64,000 bases of DNA, taken from positions 2,976,001-3,040,000 of the forward strand of contig JAPTYO010000017.1 of NCBI GenBank assembly GCA_036873135.1, in the 5' to 3' direction. Each line of letters starts with the position of its first letter. Position 1 is the stretch's first letter. Of the stretch, positions 57,119 through 64,000 are shown piece by piece. The notes beneath the pieces were generated by a model. That model searched no databases and was not told where the DNA came from. It was given only the letters and a program-made list of their open reading frames with translations. A program made the position numbers and the translations under genes. This DNA is from Clarkia xantiana subsp. parviflora. Taxonomy: Eukaryota > Streptophyta > Magnoliopsida > Myrtales > Onagraceae.

Positions 57119-57642
57119 CTAAGCTTGGTCCTTGTTGGAGGTCAGATCTTCAGCAGCATCGGAGAGAGCAGGATTCGGAGGGACCTGGGCAGAAGGCTCC
57201 ACAGGGTCAACCGTTGGAAGAATGGCTATCGGAGTCATAGGATCGAGGAGTTGCCGATGAAGAAGTAGCTCCTCTTCACTCTGAACTTGTGGTATGCATT
57301 TCCGGCCTTGAGCATCGGCTTCTTTGGTGGAAATGATACATCCTTCCCGGAGAGCTGCATCATAAGCAGTGCTGGAAATTTCGTTCAGAACATAGTCGAA
57401 GTTGAAAGGCTTCCTTCCCTCGAAACCAGATCCACTATCTGAAATCAGCCATTGAAAGGAGTGTTAAGGTTTATTCAGAAAACCACAATCAAGCTAAGTA
57501 AAGGTGAAGGCAAACGATAGAGAAGGAGCCCTAACCTCAGAACTAGCTTCGTCTAGAACGATTGCAAACGAAAGGATTTGAGAAAAGAAGAACAAACAGC
57601 AAGTAAATCATGAAAACTTAGAAGAAAGCCCTTACCAGACAT
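57119..57642 (-). CDS. Shortened antisense gene of element D (two exons, 108 residues)
   Basis: Minus strand: exon 1 57642-57636 (ATGTCTG, then GTAAGG), intron to a TTTCAG, exon 2 57438-57119, ending TAG. Joined, the frame is open for 108 codons plus stop. It keeps the conserved start (MSDSGSGFEGRKPFNFDY, VLNEISSTAYDAALREGCI) and a tail like that of B (VDPVEPSAQVP ... SNKDQA). Between them is a short piece (SEEELLLHRQLLD) that corresponds in DNA to the SYFFIRHSSI region of A read in a different frame. The domain core, NLS and coiled coil are gone. It looks like a deletion product in which start, splice site and tail survive. A role is unknown. Confidence 0.65.
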
Positions 57643-57797
57643 GATCGGTGGTTGAAGAAGTAAGGTAAAGGAAGATCGGAAGGGTTGAAGGCCTTGGATC
57701 GCTTGAACACCAGGAGGATCTTGGAGAGGAAGCTTCGAATGCAAAGATGGCCGAAGTCGAGAGAGTGTAGAAGAAGTGAATAATGCCAGTGTTTTAG

Positions 57798-57805
57798 CTT
57801 TTATA
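57798..57805 (-). promoter_or_regulatory. TATA box of the antisense gene in element D
   Basis: On the minus strand TTATAAAAGC lies about 155 bases before the ATG, close to the spacing of 161-167 bases in A and B. Confidence 0.5.
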
Positions 57806-58164
57806 AGCAAAATGACAACTGGAGAGACTCAATCTTGACCACTGAAGATGAAACGATTCGATCACAATCGTTAAAATTGTGGAGACAGGTACGGAGGAGA
57901 CAGCTGGATGGGCTTGATCTGCACCGTTGAAGAGGAAACGACACGATCTTAATCGCCAAGATTAAAGGTACGGATGGGACGTGCGTGACGTCACAGCTGC
58001 TTTTTCAGAAAACAACAGTCACGCCGGTTTAAACGTCGTTTCCTTATCCCTAGGCATTTAATGCTACAGTAACCGAGGATTCTCCTCGGATTTGGCAACT
58101 GCCCATGGGGCCTGGTGGGCCCAAGGCAATCATGAGTAAGAGACTCTGTTATACAACAATCACA

Positions 58165-58345
58165 CACAAGGTAAAAGCCTCCGACGGTGGTATCGAAGGG
58201 TATGAAAACAAAAGCCTCCGACGATGGTATCTGAAGGTATGAAGACAAAAGCCTCCGACGGTGGTATCGGAAGGTATGAAAACAAAGGCCTCCGACGGTG
58301 GTATTGGAAGGTATAAAAACAAAAACCTCCGACAACGAGGTCAGA
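58165..58345 (+). repeat. Tandem repeats before the 3' LTR of element D
   Basis: About five copies of AAAGCCTCCGACGGTGGTAT with CGGAAGGTATGAAAACA. They lie upstream of the antisense gene promoter and about 55 bases before the 3' LTR. No equivalent was seen in A-C. Confidence 0.85.
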
Positions 58346-58388
58346 AGGGCTGAATTAAAAGACATGACGAACTAAAAGTCCCCCATGT

Positions 58389-58400
58389 CTTGGGGGCAAA
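58389..58400 (+). other. Polypurine tract of element D
   Basis: CTTGGGGGCAAA directly precedes the 3' LTR and is identical to the tract in element B. Confidence 0.88.
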
Positions 58401-59153
58401 TGATGGGTTCCGATGTAATCGTTAGCCCCGTTAACAGCCAATGGATGGCGAATAGGTCCAGTGGGCCTCGTGAAAAGACTAGAAGGCCCAGAGGCCCAGC
58501 ACGAAGGGCCCCGACTTTAGCGGTCCCGATGTATGAGCTGAATGCTCCCGATGAGAAGCCTCTGAGTAGGCCCCGATAAGCCTTAGTAAAGGCCCCGATA
58601 ATAAAGCCCCGCAGAGGCTGGACCTGTCCCGTAGAGACTGAAGGTCCTGGGTGGTGATCTAGAATGAAACAACTCTGGGGTCTCCGACAGGAGTCGGGAC
58701 TTGTGATCAGAGGATAAAGACCGAGAAACCTACCTACTAGATAGAGTAGTGGGAGACGGTTAGAGATAGAGATAAATCCCCCGAGATACGCAGGGCGTGC
58801 CCGAGATACGCGGAGTACGGGTAAGATACGCGGAGCGTGGGGCGAGATATATGGAATCCCAACCGAGATATACAGAATCGTGGCGAGATACACGGAATCA
58901 CGGGTAAAACTGCCAGGCGCAGTAACAAGTAACTGAGTAACTTCCCCTCCTATATAAAGGAGGAAGTTACCTCAGAAAGCCATCATCTAATATGAACTTA
59001 GACTTTTGCTTACCACCCCATTGATCACCATACTCATTTAAGCATCGGAGAGGGATTCTGGGTCACCACCCAGGTCATCCCCTTTTGCAGGATTACGCGG
59101 AGCCCAGGAGTCCAAAGCTTTCCGTGTAATGGAGCTTCGCCCGTGATCCAACA
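58401..59153 (+). repeat. 3' LTR of element D (753 bp)
   Basis: It has the same ends as the 5' LTR. By eye it differs at about a dozen single bases and has a short deletion near 59125 (TCCGTGTAATGG against TCCGTCAAGGACGTAACGG). Confidence 0.93.
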
Positions 59154-61079
59154 TCGTCTTTTTCCATACTTGGGCAAAACTTGCAGTTGTGCAGCATAGA
59201 TATCACGAGCATTAGAAATGCTTCCCCCTGCAGCTGGCCCTCCATGAATCACATTGATGACGCTACGCTTCGCAGGTGGCGGATTGACGTTCATTTTCTC
59301 CTTTTCCTTGTTCATCTTTTTGGATGGCTCAGCATGGTTCTTCTTTTGCGCTTGTCGCCTTGATCTATGTATTGCTTGATTTCTCCTTTGAGGATGAAGT
59401 TATTTACGCGGAATCTTAGGCTGACACAGCTGTCCATTTCGTGGCCACAAACTTCATGGTTTTCACACTATTTGTCTTTTTCCTTTCCAAGTGGACCTTT
59501 TCGGAAGTTTGCCGGCTCCCTCCACATGTTTTCCTCCTTCATATTCTTCAGGATCACGGAGAGTGGTGTATTCAAGGGAACGCAGTCTGCCAAGTTCACT
59601 TCCTTTGGTCTTTGGAATTCCGGCTGGAACGGCCTTTTTGCGGCAGGAATTGCCTTGGCTGTTGCGAACCTTGTTGAGGTCTCGCCTGCTTCTCTTTAGC
59701 ACGGGCTGCGCTGAGTTTCGCTTTATGTTGGTCCCTGAATCTTTCTAAATCCATGAACTCTTTGACTCTTGCTGCCAATTCTTCAAGTGTCTCCGCAGGG
59801 CGTCTCGACATCTTCTCCGCTAGGGAAAACCCTCTACGGCCTAAGTTCCCAATGAAAGCACGTACGATCTCTCCTTCAGTGAGGTTGCCCTGAATGTCTA
59901 CGACATTTTGGTTGATATGGATGTGGTAATCCGCTAACGACTCATCATTTTGCTGTACCACCTCGTTCATTGGATTTGGTCCCTTTAGGAGTGTGCGCTC
60001 TCCCATGTATCTTTGAATGAACTTCGCCTTCAGGTATGCCCACGATGTAACACTTCCGCACGGTAGTGAAAAGAACCTGTGTGCGGCAGTGCCCATAAGG
60101 GTGAATGTCATGGCGACATGATGCGGATTGTCAGTTCGTCCCAGCAAGGAGGCTTCATGTTGTTGAACATGTTCGATCGGATCTCCTTTTCCTCTGTACT
60201 TCTCTCCTCAAATTCTGTATAGAGCATCTGGGACGCGGCTGTACACTAGCTCGTCGGAGAACGGATGTGACGCGTTCTCTTCAAGAGCATGCATTCCCTT
60301 CATTTTTGACTGCTTCATCTTCTTCTCGATCATCTCTTCTAAGGCCTTAGCCGTAAGTCCCGTAACTGGAATGTCATTGTTGCATGCAGGCTTCCTCCAC
60401 CCTCAATTGTATGTATGAGCACTGCTTGCTTCCTTGAAATTGCCTTCCTTGAGAATGTCGGCATGGCTTGCTGACTTGAAGTTGCCTTCCTTTTGTGGCC
60501 GCTGTGAATTGTTCACAGGGGGTTGCTTCCATCTTACTCCTTGTTGTTGCTGGTTCACACCAACACTTGGAGTGTATGAATGTGTTGCTTCCTGCCTTGC
60601 CTGCCGGTACTGGAAGGTACCTTCAGAATATCCTTCGCCTTCTGGATGTTGCGGCTCTTGATGGTTGACATCATGCGACATCTCCCTCATAGGTGCAGCA
60701 TGCTCGCTAGCTGGCGGAGGTGGTGGCGGGGGTGCCATGTATCCCTTGTTCTTTAGAGTCTCCCTGAATGCGAGGAGCTCCTCCAGTGCGACCATCATGG
60801 CAGGTGTAACTGGTGGCAGGTTGCTTGCGCCTCTTGCTTGCTGCTGCACTCCGTCAGCTGGCATCCCGTGTGGGAACTCTTCGTTCCTCTCGTCCTTTGC
60901 TCGAACTCGTGCACTGGTACCTCATTCTGGACGTCGGGACCATGCTGCGCGGAAGGCGCATTTGCGGTTGGCATGGAGGAGGTGGTAGACTCTGCATCTG
61001 GAATGTGAGAAGGTCCTTGTTGGCTTCTCGTCGGCTTCGGCTTGCTGGCACTCGCCTTCTTTGTACGTCTGCCTGTCAT
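59154..61079 (-). pseudogene. gag: Element E gag (first Gag module), right of element D
   Basis: Start ATG at 61079 (MTGRRTKKASASKPKP), 52 bases past the LTR in element direction. After a frame change near 60860 comes TPAMMVALEELLAFRETLKN (also in F), then a Pro/Gln-rich linker. The capsid core (59596-60147) has LGRTDNPHHVAM, RFFSLPCGSVTSWAYLKAKF, QRYMGERTLLKG, NDESLADYHIHINQN, VRAFIGNLGRRG and TLEELAARVKEFMDLERF. The zinc-knuckle part near 59400-59460 is decayed. The linker SVINVIHGGPAAGGSISNAR leads to the point where D is inserted (59153/49673); the protease continues at 49667. Confidence 0.85.
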
Positions 61080-61113
61080 AGCTTGCGGTATGGACCGGCT
61101 TCTTGCTCGAATC

Positions 61114-61129
61114 ACACTGACGGCGCCAA
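61114..61129 (-). other. Primer binding site of element E
   Basis: On the minus strand TTGGCGCCGTCAGT follows the LTR after one base. The first ten or so bases equal those of A, D and F. Confidence 0.7.
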
Positions 61130-61130
61130 G

Positions 61131-61742
61131 TGTTGAGGTCGATTCCACCTGGGGTACCTCGAGTTGATCTTCACGGATCACGAACCTCGAACCTCAAACT
61201 GACTTTGGCTCCTACCTCGATCTTCTATACGCCAGGTCCTGTAGAAGGGGTGATAACCAGCATGGAGAGGGGGGATGGCGCTGGTTGAGCCCTCTCAGAT
61301 GCTAAAGTCAGGATCTTAGAGAGAGAAAATGTGTAGAGAGAGGTCAGAGCGCATATAGCCAATTCTGGAGAGTTTCGAGTTAATTTATCAAATGGGAGGT
61401 CTAGGTCCCTATTTATAGGAAGCCTAAGAACCGTACCCGGTTTTATGCGGTTCAATGTCTGTTTACAGGAAAACACTTACCGACATCGAGGTTGGCTATG
61501 TGCGTACTGACTTCTCATATTTAGTAAAAATAAGGGTAAACGCACAATAACAGTCGGCAGTCCGGACCATGTCGACATCCAACATGGTCCGGATTGCCAA
61601 GCAATCCGGAAGTCCCCAGTCCGGGTGCGGCGTGCATGACCGTTTTGACCCTGGGTGACTGCGGTAAGATCAGTTTGTGGTTCTGACGTGTTAGCGAGGT
61701 CCGAACTGTTAATACGAACCCGAATTGGCCAGTTATCCAACA
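61131..61742 (-). repeat. 5' LTR of element E (612 bp)
   Basis: On the plus strand it runs from TGTTGAGGTCGATTCC to AGTTATCCAACA. TATA (CCTATAAATAGGG, minus strand) is near 61410-61422. The downstream part (GCATCTGAGAGGGCTCAACC ... CCCCTTCTACAGG, minus strand) is like that of the F and D LTRs. The first 67 or so bases recur at 26478-26544. Confidence 0.88.
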
Positions 61743-63176
61743 AGATCCATAGGGGCTAAGTGAGTTCTAAAGCTGAAACTTACTGCTGATGGAAATGCCG
61801 AGCGGTACAAAGCCTGACTAGTTGCGTAAGGATACACCCAGCTTCACGGAGTGGACTTTGATGAAACATACTCACCGACTGTGCGTTACACCACAGTCCG
61901 GGCCATCCTAGCCCTGGTCGCATGCCTCAATCTGGACGGCACCAAATGGATGTTAATACCACGTTCCTCCATGGAAACCTGCAGGAAGAGATCTATATGA
62001 ATCAACCGGAGGGTTTTATTACTACTGGTAACGAACGAAAAGTCTGTAAACTCCAAAGATCCATTTACGGTCTTAAACAATCGTCTCGATAATGGTACCG
62101 CAGATTCCACGAGGAAATCATTAAAAATGGATTTGTGAACCTCCACGAGGATCCATGCGTGTATACTAAGACCTCTGAGTCTAAGTACGTCATCTTAACC
62201 TTATAGGTGGATGACATACTCATTGCTGCAAACGATGTTAGTTTCATGAATGAATCAAAGTCCTCGTTAGCATCTGTATTTGAGATGAAACACATGGGAG
62301 AGGCTACGTACATCTTGGGCATTAAAATTGCTAGAGATCGTGCTGCCCGGAGGTTATGTCTGTCTCATGAAGCTTATATCAACAAACTGTTGAAAAGGTT
62401 CATATTACAAGATGCCAAACCTGTCGAGACTCCGGTATATTCGGGTGCGCGTTGTCAAAATGTGATAGCCCAAAGAACCAGCAAGAGCGTGAACAGATGA
62501 GGAGTGCAGAGTATTTAAACATGGTCGGAAGTCTCGTGTACGCCATGCTTTGCACTTGTCCGGATATCTGTTACGTTGTGGGCCTAATATCAAGATTCTA
62601 ATTAGACCCTGGCTATCAACATTTAAAAGTTGTAAAACAAATCATACGTTATCTGAAAGGTACTTCCGACTACGTATTGTGTTATGAGGGCTGGAAGTTA
62701 GAATTGACCGTTTCAGTGACGCCGACCATGGTGGTGATCCAGACGATCGTAAGTCCACCACAGGAGGAGTCTTTCTCCTTGTTAATGCCGCCATCTCATG
62801 GACGAGCAAGAAGCAATCTTGTGTCACGCTGTCTACGATGGAATCAGAATTTGTTGCTCTCTCCAAAAATGCGCAGGAAGCGGTCTGGCTGAAAAGGCTT
62901 CTTACTGCACTGCTTGGTGTCGATGTCGGGAGTAAACCTGTGAAGGTGTACTCTGAAAGTCAGGCAGCTATTGCGGCAGTTAAGAATAAAAAGTACCTTA
63001 GTAGGACTAAACACATTGATGTGAAATATAATTATGCTAAATCCGTGGTAGAAGACAATATAATCACTTTAGAATACTTGCCCACTGACAATATGGTAGC
63101 GGACCCATTAACTAAACCATTACGCAGGGAGACATTTGAAAAGCACGTTAAACTGCTTGGATTGCGCAGGGTTTAA
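61743..63176 (+). pseudogene. Copia pol: rest of reverse transcriptase and RNase H
   Basis: It picks up where 26477 ends: RSIGAK, a stop, [37 protein letters not shown], then after frameshifts [29 protein letters not shown] (the Tyr before VDD is now a TAG), GEATYILGIKIARDRAARRL, SAEYLNMVGSLVYAMLCTCP and the RNase H at 62838-63176 (STMESEFVALSKNAQEAVWL, VYSESQAAIAAVKN, SRTKHIDVKYN, ADPLTKPL). Complete C-terminus with a TAA. Many frameshifts and stops show it is the oldest element in the window. Confidence 0.9.
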
Positions 63177-63397
63177 AAGTAGGCATGTATTTGTGATAAC
63201 ATTTTGATAATTGAAATTTACATTTTTAATAAATGAGAGAATTGCAAATTGAGTTTATGATTCATCGACGTCATAATGTTTCATCGGATTTTACGGTCTA
63301 TAAACTAAGTCTTAGGAGGACGCAATCCTCTCCCTAAATTATGTCGAATGTGGGCCTTGCCTCGTCACACAGGCACGATCGTCTTGTAGGAGAGGGG
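63177..63397 (+). other. Copia 3' leader region and polypurine tract
   Basis: There is no coding sequence. It ends in TAGGAGAGGGG (63387-63397), a purine tract of the kind that precedes a copia 3' LTR. Confidence 0.55.
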
Positions 63398-64000
63398 TGT
63401 TGGATATACGTCCAAGCTATTATAAATTGGACCCAATAAATGGGCCATAATCGAATATAATTCGAAACTTGAAACACGGACACCCGAGGCCCATCGCGTA
63501 GGCCTGGAAAACACCCAGAGTGGAAAAACCACCTGGGGGCAACCCAAGCAAGGCCTCTTGCTCGGGTTCCCCCCTCCGTCCGGACGAGTCCCTCTCGTCC
63601 GGAACCCCATCCCCGGACGATATTTCGCCTGGGGCTCGCCCTTGGAGGCCATTCCCTCATAGTTAAACACAGTATGCTCATCTACGGTCGGACCGAGGTC
63701 AAATGCACTTATTTACGGTCAATGCCAATTTATATTACAAAACTGCCACAACCGGACCAGAAAATCACTGGAACCGGGGCGGTCCAATAGGAATTCTATA
63801 AATAGAGACCTCCTCTCCTCATTTGGGAGGGGGGGGGGGTGAATGAATCACTCACTCTATCTCTAAGCTCACTACCTCTCTCTAAAGCATATACTCATTT
63901 AAGCGTCAGAGAGGGCACACCGAGTTGCACCCCTCCTGTGGTCTCGGTATCGCCCCTTTTGCAGGTATCGCGAGGAGAAGGAAGGGCGGAGGTCCCAAGC
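63398..64000 (+). repeat. Tat-like LTR, cut by the window edge
   Basis: It starts TGTTGGATATACGTCCAAGC, close to the F LTR start TGATGGATATACGCCCAA. It has a GC-rich inverted block (CCGTCCGGACGAG), a TATA box (TCTATAAATAGAGACC near 63795), and an end segment (AGCGTCAGAGAGGGCACACC ... CCCCTTTTGCAGG) like F, D and E. It does not resemble the copia 5' LTR at 12098. It may be the first LTR of another element or a solo LTR; the right part is not visible. Confidence 0.7.

Larger units (their letters stand above)
49673..59153 (+). mobile_element. Element D: autonomous-type Tat retrotransposon inserted in element E
   Basis: Complete outline on the plus strand: 5' LTR, primer site, gag, protease, RT, RNase H, archaeal-type RNase H, integrase, tandem repeats, shortened antisense gene, second repeat block, polypurine tract and 3' LTR. 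It is the same lineage as A-C, but a different family with clearly diverged LTRs and protein. By eye the two LTRs differ at about a dozen sites plus one small deletion, so D is a fairly young insertion here. Several stops and frameshifts make it inactive now. Confidence 0.92.
26478..61742 (-). mobile_element. Element E: non-autonomous Tat-related retrotransposon, host of the B/C composite, D and a SINE
   Basis: On the minus strand: 5' LTR (61131-61742), primer site, gag, zinc knuckle, [element D], protease, second Gag-like module, repeats, antisense gene (plus strand), a decayed 3' region with a SINE, [B/C composite] and a 3' LTR scrap. No RT, RNase H or integrase exists in E's own sequence: about 1.6 kb without pol separates the Gag' stop (48448) from the antisense gene (ends 46856). 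Both ends lie in copia RT with near-matching duplications. E and F share architecture, but their DNA and proteins are well diverged. Confidence 0.8.

Noticed and set aside
49668..59158. E protease part at 48448-49667 as a fragment of a separate element next to D
   Set aside because: The frames on the two sides of D join, and the flanking five bases nearly repeat, so it is one element split by D.

Overview
The window is flowering-plant nuclear DNA made almost entirely of nested LTR retrotransposons. I see no host gene, rRNA, tRNA gene or CRISPR array. Evidence for a plant: Ty3/gypsy elements of the Tat type with a second RNase H after the normal one, antisense spliced genes of the 'putative gypsy type transposon' (Transposase_28) family, a Ty1/copia relic primed by initiator tRNA-Met (TGGTATCAGAGCC), a tRNA-derived SINE and a Helitron-type end. 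I cannot name the species.

Layout. (1) 1-10171: element A, autonomous-type Tat/gypsy on the minus strand, with its 5' LTR at 9456-10171 and its 3' LTR beyond the left edge. (2) 10172-12097: AT-rich DNA with a Helitron-like terminus. (3) From 12098: an old Ty1/copia element on the plus strand (5' LTR, tRNA-Met primer site, decayed interior). It resumes at 25712-26477 and again at 61743-63176. (4) 16326-25711: element F, a plus-strand non-autonomous Tat relative inserted in that interior, with its 3' LTR cut short. (5) 26478-61742: element E, a second non-autonomous Tat relative on the minus strand, inserted in the copia reverse transcriptase with near-matching 5-bp duplications (AGAGC/AGATC). 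E itself holds a composite of two A-family elements (B and C, 26591-42342), a SINE (43581-43736) and element D, an autonomous-type Tat element on the plus strand (49673-59153). (6) 63398-64000: the start of another Tat-like LTR.

How the parts work together. A-D encode one Gag-protease-RT-RNase H-aRNase H-integrase polyprotein. On the opposite strand, between the end of pol and the 3' LTR, lies a spliced gene with its own TATA box, facing pol. Tandem repeats separate the two convergent genes. E and F have the same frame (LTRs, similar primer site, antisense gene, tandem repeats) but no RT, RNase H or integrase. In both, the protease is followed by a second copy of the Gag capsid C-terminal and zinc-knuckle module (Gag-PR-Gag'). 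Two divergent families share this design, which makes it the most interesting candidate for an undescribed retrotransposon type here. I infer that A/D-like elements could supply the missing enzymes.

Every copy is now broken. Most stop codons whose ancestral codon can be recognised look like C-to-T changes at CG or CAG sites, as expected of long-methylated repeats.
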